DNA from: JAWBSP01 sp964632175
GTDB lineage: Archaea > Hadarchaeota > Hadarchaeia > Hadarchaeales > JAWBSP01
Reading direction: 5' to 3'
Length of the DNA stretch: 61,323 bases
Assembly (NCBI GenBank): GCA_964632175.1
Contig: CAZWBJ010000005.1
Location: forward strand, 1-61,323
Shown here: piece by piece, positions 16,280-23,781 of the stretch
How positions within the stretch are numbered: the stretch's first letter is position 1
Layout of the letters: every line of letters starts with the position of its first letter
Program-made: the position numbers and the translations under genes
The notes under the pieces: model-generated
The model's database searches: none
What the model saw: only the letters and a program-made list of their open reading frames with translations
Told to the model about the DNA's origin: nothing

Positions 16280-16801
16280 ATGCCGCTGAGACCGGGTAGG
16301 TGTTACAGGCACTTCAGTGGCCCTCCCTACACTAGGAAGGACTACGTCAAGGACTTTCCAGCCATGCGCATCCAGACTTTCGACATGGGAACCCCCTCCG
16401 GCAACTTTCCCCTGCAGCTCTCCCTTTTGGTGATGGCGAGCGGCCAGATAAGGCACAACGCGTTGGAGGCGGGGAGGATGGCGGCCAACCGGTATCTGGA
16501 GACGAACGTGGGGAGGGAGAACTACCACCTCAAGATTAGGGTGTACCCCCACCACATCATCCGGGAGCACCTGCTTGCCGTGGGGGCTGGCGCGGACAGG
16601 GTCTCGGAGGGGATGAGGCTGTCGTTCGGCAGGGCGGGAGGCACGGCCGCTAGGGTGAAGGCCGGGCAGCCTGTGGCAACGGTTAGAACCTTCCCCCAGT
16701 TCGAGGCCCAGGCAAGGGAGTCCTTGAGGCGCCTTTCTCTCAAGCTGCCCCTTCCCTGTAAAATAAAGATCGATTCAGTCGGCCAGCGCTCCACTCCTTG
16801 A
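16280..16801 (+). CDS. rpl10e: 50S ribosomal protein L10e (uL16)
   Basis: 173 residues, the standard archaeal L10e length. It starts MPLRPGRCYRHFSGPPYTRKDY and contains the conserved RIQTFDMG, HNALEAGRMAANRYLE and KIRVYPHHIIREH segments. A TATA-like ATTTATGC 20-26 nt upstream suggests leaderless initiation even though it closely follows the GTPase gene. The stop codon is overlapped by a compact three-helix element described separately. Confidence 0.97.
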   Translation: MPLRPGRCYRHFSGPPYTRKDYVKDFPAMRIQTFDMGTPSGNFPLQLSLLVMASGQIRHNALEAGRMAANRYLETNVGRENYHLKIRVYPHHIIREHLLAVGAGADRVSEGMRLSFGRAGGTAARVKAGQPVATVRTFPQFEAQARESLRRLSLKLPLPCKIKIDSVGQRSTP

Positions 16802-16850
16802 CTTGAAATCTTCGGCCCATTTTCAAGTTTCCCCCTTGTGAGGGGTCAAG
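16797..16850 (+). other. Compact three-way-junction RNA candidate at the rpl10e 3' end
   Basis: CTTGA (16797-16801) pairs with TCAAG (16846-16850). Inside lie two hairpins: CTTGAAA (16802-16808) with TTTCAAG (16821-16827), and CCCC (16831-16834) with GGGG (16842-16845). The outer helix includes the stop codon. This could be a 3' processing or termination element. The following 140 bases, up to the convergent agmatinase stop, show only a TCTCCA-G-TGGAGA palindrome (16923-16935). Confidence 0.4.
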
Positions 16851-16990
16851 AAGCCGGGCTGCAAAAATCCCCAGTTTCAAATTTGGTAATTTTGGTAATC
16901 TAAAACCGACATATGAGCAGAATCTCCAGTGGAGAATATGTTGTTCCCTTAAGCGCCCGCTGAGGGTTGAACCCGTCACGCCTGCAATGT

Positions 16991-17839
16991 TCAAAGTAAA
17001 TGGGCAAGAATCTCGTAAATCACCCTGGCGGCGGCGAAGGAGGCCCCCCCGTTATCAAAGGGCGGGCACACCTCCACCACGTCCACCCCGCACAGCTCGA
17101 TACCTTTCAGTTCTCTCAAGAAGCTAAGCAAGTTGGAGGTGGAGATTCCTCCCGGTTCCGGACAGCTGACGCCGGATGCAAAGGCTGGATCCAAGAGGTC
17201 CATATCCACGCTCAGGTAGACCCTTCCAGAGGTCTCTTTCAAAACTTTGCGTGCCAGCTCTTCAGGGCGCTCGAGTTCCTCGGAAACATGCCACCTAAGC
17301 CCGCACTCCCGTCTGAATTCCTCTTCTTCCTTGGAGCAAGACCTAACGCCCACCTCTATCAGCCTAGGGGCCGGCAGAAAATCCAGAAGCCTCCTGGCCA
17401 CGGTTGCGTGGCAGAGCCTCTGGCCGAGCCACTCCTCCCTGAGGTCTGCGTGGGCATCGAGGTACAGCATGCAGTCAGGTTTCAGCCCCCTGCAGGCGAA
17501 GTAGGTGAGGGTGTGTTCCCCGCCCAGGAGAAGGGGGAGCTTGCCCTCTCCGGAGACTCTTCGCACCTCCCCCTCTATCATCCTCCCGCTTTCCTCGAGG
17601 TTCGGGGGAAGGCAGAGATCCCCTAGGTCGGAGATACGGAGTTTTTCGAAAACGTCCACCCCCGCGGAAGGGATGTAAGTTTCCAGATTGAAGGAGGCTT
17701 CCCTTATCCTCTGGGGTCCGAACCTGCTGCCCGTTCTGTGCGAGGAGGTCAGATCCAATGGAACCCCCATCACCGCTACCTCTGCGGACTCGTACGGGCT
17801 CTCAAATCCCCCGAAAGGAGGCTTGATGGGAACCCACAT
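16991..17839 (-). CDS. speB: Agmatinase/ureohydrolase
   Basis: 282 residues of the ureohydrolase superfamily. The binuclear Mn-site motifs are GGEHTLTYF, LDAHADLREEW and SVDMDLLDPAF, with the family end segment EVCPPFDNGGASFAAARVIYEIL. The length fits agmatinase, which releases urea from agmatine to give putrescine. The gene converges with rpl10e, and its start lies 13 bp downstream of the small membrane exporter-like gene on the same strand. Substrate assignment within the superfamily (agmatine, arginine, guanidinobutyrate) is by general resemblance. Confidence 0.88.
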   Translation of the reverse strand: MWVPIKPPFGGFESPYESAEVAVMGVPLDLTSSHRTGSRFGPQRIREASFNLETYIPSAGVDVFEKLRISDLGDLCLPPNLEESGRMIEGEVRRVSGEGKLPLLLGGEHTLTYFACRGLKPDCMLYLDAHADLREEWLGQRLCHATVARRLLDFLPAPRLIEVGVRSCSKEEEEFRRECGLRWHVSEELERPEELARKVLKETSGRVYLSVDMDLLDPAFASGVSCPEPGGISTSNLLSFLRELKGIELCGVDVVEVCPPFDNGGASFAAARVIYEILAHLL

Positions 17840-17852
17840 ACATGTCTCGGTT

Positions 17853-18365
17853 CTATATTATATGACTCAGACCGAACTCCACCGCTAGAGTGATGAAGCC
17901 CGCCGCTAACACGCCGAGGCCGATGGCTAGCGCTGATTTCTTCCAGTCCAAGCGCAGCAGGTAGGCGATAAGGGTGCCAGTATAGGCGCCGGTGAGCGGG
18001 AGGGGCACGGCGACAAAGAGGGTGAGAAACGGAAAAGTCCACTTCCTTCCCCTTGCTTTTTCCTCGGTGTATTGAACGAGCCTCTGTAGTAAGGAGATCC
18101 TCCTGCTCAGGGGGGGAAAGAGGAGATTCATGAAGCCGTAGACGGCCGGGATGGCTAGGAGGTTGAGGGCAACGCAGAGGAAATAGGCGGTAAGGGGGGC
18201 GAAGCCCGCTTTCGTCACCGAGAGCGGGATGGCGTATCTGGATTCGATGAAGGGGGCGAGGGAGAGGAGGGGGAGCAGTTCGTACCTGCCCGTCCAGTGG
18301 AGGAAGAGAAGGCAACAGCCAACGATGAGGAGGGACACCCCCAATAGATCCGCTGTCTTTCCCAT
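17853..18365 (-). CDS. Putative small multidrug export protein (COG2426-like)
   Basis: 170 residues, very hydrophobic, with about five transmembrane segments. The PLLSLAPFIESRYAIPLS and FVAVPLPLTGAYTGTLIAYLL stretches are typical of the small multidrug-export family PF06695. The middle loop is basic (TEEKARGRKWTF). Transport activity in this family is inferred from annotation history and few members are characterised. It lies just upstream of the agmatinase gene on the same strand. Confidence 0.75.
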   Translation of the reverse strand: MGKTADLLGVSLLIVGCCLLFLHWTGRYELLPLLSLAPFIESRYAIPLSVTKAGFAPLTAYFLCVALNLLAIPAVYGFMNLLFPPLSRRISLLQRLVQYTEEKARGRKWTFPFLTLFVAVPLPLTGAYTGTLIAYLLRLDWKKSALAIGLGVLAAGFITLAVEFGLSHII

Positions 18366-18838
18366 CCTTCATAGCGGTGCGGGGGGCTTTACCACAGGGC
18401 TGGATAAAAGAATGGATACGACAAGATTTTGTGCAGTTCAGTTTGGTCCTCAATTCCGATCTCGTCGAGAGATTTCTGGGAAAACACTAACATGGACTTT
18501 AGCGTCAGCATGGAAGAAAACATGAAATTCAGGGTGATGTTGCCAGAAGTGTTCGCACGAATTGGGAACTCTCCCCAAACGTCTCTGTGTTGATCCTACT
18601 TCTTGCCCTCGGTATTTTCCCCATATTTTTTTCTTCTTTTAATCATACCGTGCGGGCACGTGTAGCACGAACTTTTATGAGAACGACCTCCATACAGCCT
18701 TCGAGTTTCGAACATTCGATGAACCCCAAAACTGGGCAGACCCCCAGTTTCAGTTTTTTCACACTTCCTGCAAGATTCTCCCTAGAACTCTCCAAAAATA
18801 CTCATAGGGCATGTAATAGTGTGGTCAAACAAAATGTC
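18366..18838. other. 473-base gene-poor region with a terminator-like hairpin
   Basis: No convincing protein gene. An 8-bp hairpin AAACTGGG (18729-18736)/CCCAGTTT (18743-18750) with a 6-nt loop is followed by T6 (18754-18759), which looks like a plus-strand termination signal. A 33-codon frame (18492-18593, starting MDFSVSMEENMKFRVML) has plausible coding composition but no family match. T-rich stretches near 18640 resemble promoters. The region may hold a small RNA or gene remnant upstream of tRNA-Pro. Confidence 0.35.
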
Positions 18839-18913
18839 GGGGCCGTGGGGTAGCCTGGTCTAGCCTACCAGCTTGGGGTGCTGGCGACCTGGGTTCAAAT
18901 CCCGGCGGCCCCA
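18839..18913 (+). tRNA. tRNA-Pro (anticodon GGG)
   Basis: Acceptor GGGGCCG/CGGCCCC, anticodon stem CCAGC/GCTGG with loop TTGGGGT (anticodon GGG), T-arm CTGGG-TTCAAAT-CCCGG, discriminator A. The CCA end is not fully encoded (ACCT follows). No intron is visible. Confidence 0.95.
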
Positions 18914-18976
18914 CCTCTCGCCCGGGGTTCCTTACACCCCCAACTTGGTCATATTCTTATAGAGTTAAAGAATGGG

Positions 18977-19861
18977 ATGTCCATAAGCTTTGAGGCGGGC
19001 AGGACGGGGGCGATGTGGGTCTGGTTTAGCGGGTGCTTCCTCTTCTTCTTTCATCTCTTCCTGAAGAAAACGAGGAGGGAGGGGCTATCCGCCACGCTCT
19101 CGGCCCCCCTCGCCTTCCTGCTCGTTTTTCCCTTCTACCGCTTCAACCTCTCCTCCTACTTGGCAGATACTAGGGCCTTTCTGAATCTCTGTGCGGCCGA
19201 GAAGTACTGGCTTTTCTTGGGTATCTTCCTGTTGGCGGCGGAGTTCGCCACCTACTGGAAGCTCTCGGGAAGGATGAAGGGAGAGGGATACAGACACTTG
19301 GTTCATGCATTCGGGGCCCTCCTGATCGCCTACTTCGTGTGGGTGAACATCGACCTAGCCTTCATCTTCCTCTGCTTCTATCTTGCCGTCTTTAGCCTCG
19401 GAACTTACTTCAGGCACGCTCCCCTTTCCGGGGAGTACGTGGAAACCTTCCAACGCTGGCTCAACCAGTGGCTTTCGGCAGGGGAGAGAACGGCTGAGGA
19501 GAGCAAGCTTTTCATGGCCGCCTACTTTGGAATGGTGGGAATGGCCCTCCCCATCCTCCTCCTTTCCACTAGGGTGGCGCTGGCCAGCATTCTCACCCTC
19601 GCTATCGGCGATCCCACCGCGACCATGGTGGGCCTCAAATACGGTAAACACAAGTGGTCTCACAACCCCCACAAGAGCTTGGAGGGTTCGGCCGCCATGG
19701 GGCTGGTGCTTTTCTTCCTGCTCCTTTTCTTCGCCTCTCCCCCCGTTGCCGGTATAGTGGCCATTTCGGTGGGTCTTTTCGAGTCGATGCCGCTTGCCAT
19801 GAGCGACAACTTGCTCGTCCCGGTGTTTGCCGGGATGATCCTGAGCGCCACGGGAGCATGA
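18977..19861 (+). CDS. Polyprenol/dolichol-kinase-like membrane protein, paralogue 1
   Basis: 294 residues, about nine transmembrane segments. The signature GDPTATMVGLKYGK ... WSHNPHKSLEGSAAM matches the CTP-dependent kinase/cytidylyltransferase superfamily (SEC59, phytol kinase, COG0170). The C-terminal LFESMPLAMSDNLLVPV is also conserved. The frame extends upstream into tRNA-Pro, so the ATG at 18977 is used. It is followed by a GT4 glycosyltransferase and a flippase-like gene, which suggests a role in phosphorylating a lipid carrier for glycan assembly. A clear paralogue lies at 46816-47736. Confidence 0.8.
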   Translation: MSISFEAGRTGAMWVWFSGCFLFFFHLFLKKTRREGLSATLSAPLAFLLVFPFYRFNLSSYLADTRAFLNLCAAEKYWLFLGIFLLAAEFATYWKLSGRMKGEGYRHLVHAFGALLIAYFVWVNIDLAFIFLCFYLAVFSLGTYFRHAPLSGEYVETFQRWLNQWLSAGERTAEESKLFMAAYFGMVGMALPILLLSTRVALASILTLAIGDPTATMVGLKYGKHKWSHNPHKSLEGSAAMGLVLFFLLLFFASPPVAGIVAISVGLFESMPLAMSDNLLVPVFAGMILSATGA

Positions 19862-19912
19862 GGGGCCCCGCTCGTTTAAGTCTGTGCCCGGAAGGAATGT
19901 GGGGGTGAGCGA

Positions 19913-21073
19913 TTGAAGATAGCCATGGTCAGTGACTGGTTCCCCCCTAAGCTAGGTGGCGTACAGACCGCGGTTTACGAGCTATCCTCAGAGCTGGCAT
20001 CAAGGAGGGGGATAGAAGTGGAGGTCATAACCGACAATTACAAGACCCTCACCTTCTCTGATCAGGTGGAGGAGGTAGATGGGTTTAAGGTGAGGAGACT
20101 GGCAGGGCTGGTTCTGCCCCGCTGGAAGGTGTACTTTCACCCGGAGTTGCCGTTCAAGGTGAAGGAGCTCTTCAAACGGGAGGACTACGATGTGGTGCAC
20201 ACCCATCACCTTTTCACGCCTCTTTCGGTTTTCGCGACAGGCATAGCGAAATTCATGTACCCACCACGGAAGTGCGTGGTGGCTACCAACCACAGCTACC
20301 ATATATGGGCAGAGAGATCCTTTTTCAGGTTCTTCAGCCGGTTCACGGTTGGGAGCACCCAGCCGGATCGGGTCATAGCGATAAGCGAGGTCAGTGCGAG
20401 GATGGCGGAGAGACTGGGGGTGAACCCGGGCAGGATAAGACGGATCCCCCTAGGCGTGAACGTGGAGAAATTTAACCCAGCCAGGAGGTCGGAGGAGCTG
20501 AGGAGGGAGCTGGGAGCCGACTCCGGCGTTGTGATACTCTACTGTGGGAGGCTAGTGGAAAGGAAGGGGGTGCATTACCTTCTAATAGCCTTCCAGCAGG
20601 TTCTGAAGGAGATGAAGGAGGTGAAGCTCGTGATCTTGGGAGAGGGCCCTTGGAGAGGACGTCTGATGAAGCTGTCGCGGAGGCTGGGTCTGGACAAGGC
20701 GGTGGAGTTCTTGGGATACAAGCCGAGGGAAGAAGTTTGGAAGTACTGTGCCTCCTGCGATTTCATGGTGGCGCCATCCACCCATCACGAGTCTTTCGGC
20801 CTAGTGGTGGTGGAGGCGATGGCCTCGGGAAGGCCCATCATCGCAACGGATGTCACCGGTTTCAACGAGGTTTTTGTTGAGGGGACGGGATTTCTGGTTC
20901 CCCCACGGGATGTGGAGGCGCTGAAGGAGAAGATTTTGCTGCTGGCGCGTGACAGGAAGCTACGGGAAAGGATGGGGAGGAGGGCGAGGGAGGAGGCAGT
21001 TAAGAGATACGACTGGAAAAAGATTGCGGATCAGACCTTGGAGGTTTACAATGAAGTACTTTCCCAGGTATAG
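19913..21073 (+). CDS. GT4-family glycosyltransferase
   Basis: 386 residues with a GT-B fold. The N-terminal domain starts MKIAMVSDWFPPKLGGVQTAVYEL with the glycine-rich acceptor loop. The C-terminal donor domain has ILYCGRLVERKGVHYLL and the EX7E motif HESFGLVVVEAMASG (with GRPIIATDVTG). It resembles PimA and archaeal mannosyltransferases that act on lipid-linked acceptors. The TTG/ATG region near 19913-19925 gives the start. Its final codons overlap the next small gene by 23 bp. Confidence 0.9.
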   Translation: MKIAMVSDWFPPKLGGVQTAVYELSSELASRRGIEVEVITDNYKTLTFSDQVEEVDGFKVRRLAGLVLPRWKVYFHPELPFKVKELFKREDYDVVHTHHLFTPLSVFATGIAKFMYPPRKCVVATNHSYHIWAERSFFRFFSRFTVGSTQPDRVIAISEVSARMAERLGVNPGRIRRIPLGVNVEKFNPARRSEELRRELGADSGVVILYCGRLVERKGVHYLLIAFQQVLKEMKEVKLVILGEGPWRGRLMKLSRRLGLDKAVEFLGYKPREEVWKYCASCDFMVAPSTHHESFGLVVVEAMASGRPIIATDVTGFNEVFVEGTGFLVPPRDVEALKEKILLLARDRKLRERMGRRAREEAVKRYDWKKIADQTLEVYNEVLSQV

Positions 21074-21362
21074 AATTTACTGCCTCCTAGGTTGGCTGAC
21101 CCCCGCCCTCCTCTGCTACTATCTGCTGAGGCTTTTGGATTTCCACTGGGCGCTAAAGGTTTTTCTTTTCCTTTTACTGTACCCGATTCTACTGCTGTTT
21201 ATCTTCGCGATGTGCATCAAGGTGGGAAAGGCCTGGAATGCCTACCAAAGGAGAAGAAGGGAATCTACAATCGCTCGGCCGCCGCGCGCGCTTTGGCCAA
21301 GGTACCCTTCCAGCTCCTCAATCCCAGATAGGAGGCAGCAAGGGCGCCGGCCAGGGTACTGA
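21051..21362 (+). CDS. Small two-helix membrane protein overlapping its neighbours
   Basis: 103 residues. The first ~76 residues are a convincing membrane protein with two transmembrane helices (about 9-30 and 34-56) and a basic tail KAWNAYQRRRRE. It begins inside the 3' end of the glycosyltransferase gene (ATG at 21051), implying coupled translation. Its last 98 bases overlap the convergent flippase-like gene and there encode a low-complexity Arg/Pro tail, so the stop may have been lost. No family recognised. Confidence 0.45.
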   Translation: MKYFPRYRIYCLLGWLTPALLCYYLLRLLDFHWALKVFLFLLLYPILLLFIFAMCIKVGKAWNAYQRRRRESTIARPPRALWPRYPSSSSIPDRRQQGRRPGY

Positions 21363-22299
21363 GCACATAGGAGATTCCACGCTCGATGAGGGTTGTCGAC
21401 ACGGCGAGGGGCAGGGGGAGGCCGCACCACACGAGGACGGCAGTCATGGTTGCCTCGACCGCCACCAGCCCCCCGGGCAGGAGCGGGAGGATACCCGCTA
21501 TTATTGGAACTGTTACGGCCAAGAGCGGTGTCACAAAGGAGGAGCGGACACCTAAGGCGAGCAGAATTATCCACACCCTACATACACTCATGAGGTTGAG
21601 GAGGAAGGCGATGATAGAGATGAGAATAGCCCTCCTCTTGTCTTTCAGCACCACACTGGCGCTCTTATAAAAGCGTCTGAGGGACTTGACGATCTGGAGT
21701 TCTCCCCGCCCGGTCAGCCTTTTGATTATTTTTGGAATCAACTTTCTGCCCATTCTTTTCTCCACGAATTTGTAGCCCAGCAAGGTGAGTCCCCCGAAAA
21801 AGCAGGCGGTGGCGCCCAAGACCCCCGCTGTCACTAGGAGAGGGGAGGTCCTCATACGTAGAGCTAGCCCCACTAGGAGCAGGAGCAGGTAGGGGGGGAT
21901 GCTCAGGATTCCCTCCCCCATGATGCTGGCGAACCCCACCGAATACGGAATCCCGTGATGTTTGTTCGCGAAGTACGCCCGAAAGGGCTCCCCTCCCGTT
22001 TTCGACGTGGGCGTGATGTTGGTAAAAAACATCCCCGCGTGGGAGATCAAGTACAGGCTCCCAAGGCCGACATCGTGTCCGACGGCTTGAAGGGCAATTT
22101 TCCACCGGCAGGCCCAAAAGGCGACCTCGAAAAAGTACAGTCCCGCTGCCAGGAGCACGAGCACCCGGTTGGCCGAGGTTATCGCATGGTAGATCTCGCT
22201 CAGGTTTTCCTTTCCCAGAGCCCATAACAGCCCCCCAATGACGGCGGCAATCAAGAGGATCGTTGCGGTTTTTCTTCCCCCCGAGCCGTGGCGACCCAT
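21265..22299 (-). CDS. Flippase-like membrane protein (UPF0104/LPG synthase TM-type)
   Basis: 344 residues with about eight transmembrane helices and the family segment FFTNITPTSKTGGEPFRAYFA, plus LLPGGLVAVEATMTAVLV near the C-terminus. This matches PF03706, found next to glycosyltransferases and thought to move or modify lipid-linked substrates. The gene is convergent with the GT4/small protein pair. It diverges from the MgtE pair over a short shared promoter region. Confidence 0.85.
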   Translation of the reverse strand: MGRHGSGGRKTATILLIAAVIGGLLWALGKENLSEIYHAITSANRVLVLLAAGLYFFEVAFWACRWKIALQAVGHDVGLGSLYLISHAGMFFTNITPTSKTGGEPFRAYFANKHHGIPYSVGFASIMGEGILSIPPYLLLLLVGLALRMRTSPLLVTAGVLGATACFFGGLTLLGYKFVEKRMGRKLIPKIIKRLTGRGELQIVKSLRRFYKSASVVLKDKRRAILISIIAFLLNLMSVCRVWIILLALGVRSSFVTPLLAVTVPIIAGILPLLPGGLVAVEATMTAVLVWCGLPLPLAVSTTLIERGISYVLSTLAGALAASYLGLRSWKGTLAKARAAAERL

Positions 22300-22364
22300 C
22301 TAAAACTGCTTGGGAGTTTTACTATCGGCGGCTAAACGGTTTTGTAAAACGGGGGGAGTGGAGA

Positions 22365-22913
22365 ATGGCCGAGATGGGGGAAATGATACGCCAGTCCGTC
22401 ACCATTTTGGTGCTCTGTGCCCTAGTGGATCTACTGGCTGGTGGGGTGCTGGAGGGCATGAAGGAGAAGTTCAGCCTCCTTCCCGGGCTTCTTGTGATGC
22501 TTCCCCCGCTGGTGGATTTGAGGGGGAACATTGGCTCTGCTCTGGGTTCTAGGCTTGGGAGCGCCCTCCATCTGGGTACGGTGAAGCCGAAGCTGGTCAT
22601 GACGGAGGTCCTCAAAGTGAACGTCCTCGCTTCTTTCGTGCTCAGCGTTCTGGCATCGGCCACTGTTGGTGTGATCTCTTGGGTCCTCTGTCTTCTCATG
22701 GACCTTGCAGGGGTTTCTCTCTCGTGTCTCCTCTTCATCGCCGTTTTCTCCGGGGTGCTTTCTGGTGTGGTGATAACTCTCCTCACCGTTCTAATCTCCA
22801 TCGCCTCCTTCAAGGGCGGCTGGGATCCTGACAACGTCACCGGCCCAGTGACCACGACCTTGGGCGACATCGTTACCGTGCTTTCCATCCTGTTTGCGGT
22901 GGTGATCTGGTAA
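22365..22913 (+). CDS. MgtE-type divalent cation transporter, first half
   Basis: 182 residues with five predicted transmembrane helices, equal to one MgtE membrane domain without the cytoplasmic CBS/N domains. Family motifs are LPPLVDLRGNIGSALGSRLGSALHLG and GGWDPDNVTGPVTTTLGD. The ATG at 22365 is preferred because the longer frame runs across the divergent flippase gene. Its stop overlaps the start of the second half (TAATG), so the two halves probably form a heterodimeric Mg2+/metal channel. Confidence 0.85.
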   Translation: MAEMGEMIRQSVTILVLCALVDLLAGGVLEGMKEKFSLLPGLLVMLPPLVDLRGNIGSALGSRLGSALHLGTVKPKLVMTEVLKVNVLASFVLSVLASATVGVISWVLCLLMDLAGVSLSCLLFIAVFSGVLSGVVITLLTVLISIASFKGGWDPDNVTGPVTTTLGDIVTVLSILFAVVIW

Positions 22914-23455
22914 TGGCGGCCTACACCGTGAGGAGAATCGTCCTTGAGTCCTACTTTATCCTTCTCATAGCCGCTGTCTTCTCTCTGCTGGCGGGCTTCC
23001 TCCTCCAGGAAAACCTCGAGAGAATTCTCAGGCTCGCCATGCTCATCGCCCTCGTACCTCCGATAAACGACATGGGTGGAAACATAGGCTGTATAGTGGG
23101 GGCTAGGCTGGCGACGGCCCTTCATCTCGGAATCATCGGGTCTGGAAGGGGCCGCAAGCATTTGAGGAGGAACATCTGGGGGAGTATGATCTCGGGGGTC
23201 CTCTCCTTTGGGGCTGCAGGAGCAGTACTCATACTTCTTGGGCCTCTGGGTTTCCCTGGCTGGGTAGCACCAGTTTTTTTCTTGGCAGGCATCTTCCAAA
23301 CTATTATTGCGACACTTGTTTCCGTCTGGCTTGCTTTCGTCGCTTTCAGGGAAGGTCTGGACCCGGATAATGTGGTGGCACCAATAATAACGTCTGTTTG
23401 CGACGTGAGTGGTGTGGTCTCCCTTCTTCTCGCAGCTAAGATGCTCGGACTCTAA
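22913..23455 (+). CDS. MgtE-type divalent cation transporter, second half
   Basis: 180 residues, five predicted helices, with PPINDMGGNIGCIVGARLATALHLG and EGLDPDNVVAPIITSVCDVSG, each paralogous to the corresponding motif in the upstream half. It is translationally coupled to that half by a one-base overlap. In bacterial MgtE one chain carries the membrane domain and dimerises; here two diverged half-genes replace the homodimer. Regulatory cytoplasmic domains are absent. Confidence 0.85.
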   Translation: MAAYTVRRIVLESYFILLIAAVFSLLAGFLLQENLERILRLAMLIALVPPINDMGGNIGCIVGARLATALHLGIIGSGRGRKHLRRNIWGSMISGVLSFGAAGAVLILLGPLGFPGWVAPVFFLAGIFQTIIATLVSVWLAFVAFREGLDPDNVVAPIITSVCDVSGVVSLLLAAKMLGL

Positions 23456-23781
23456 ACGCCTCCGAACGGATTCTGCTCAGATGGTCAAACTCCGGCTTCA
23501 ATTGGTAAAGAAAAGTACCACATCAGTTGGAATGGCTCAATTCTTAGCTTGCTGCAAGTTCTGGGATGCCACGTTTCAAGTGTCCCCTCATTTTAGCCCG
23601 ATGCGAAGAATTTTGCGCTTGCTTCCAGCCCCATGCTTTCACGGCTTGCATTCTCCCGGTTTCTTCATAATCGGTTTCAGTTTCAGAGGAACTCGAACGG
23701 GAACCGGGCCGCGCACAGAACGTCCGCGAGAAAGGAATCGGTTGGACAAAAAGCTTAAATACTAGAGGAACACCAACCAAA
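23456..23781. other. 326-base intergenic region with promoter at its 3' end
   Basis: No protein gene recognised; the open frames have no conserved features. The last 30 bases carry a TATA-like GCTTAAATAC (23753-23762) placed 20-29 nt before the ATG at 23782, consistent with leaderless transcription. The upstream 290 bases show no clear repeat or RNA structure. Confidence 0.5.

Noticed and set aside
18587..18853. 88-codon open frame before tRNA-Pro
   Set aside because: Runs into the tRNA gene and across the terminator-like hairpin; no family features.
23409..23765. 118-codon open frame between the MgtE pair and the glutamate-synthase-like gene
   Set aside because: Overlaps the end of the transporter gene, no conserved pattern, composition like random translation.
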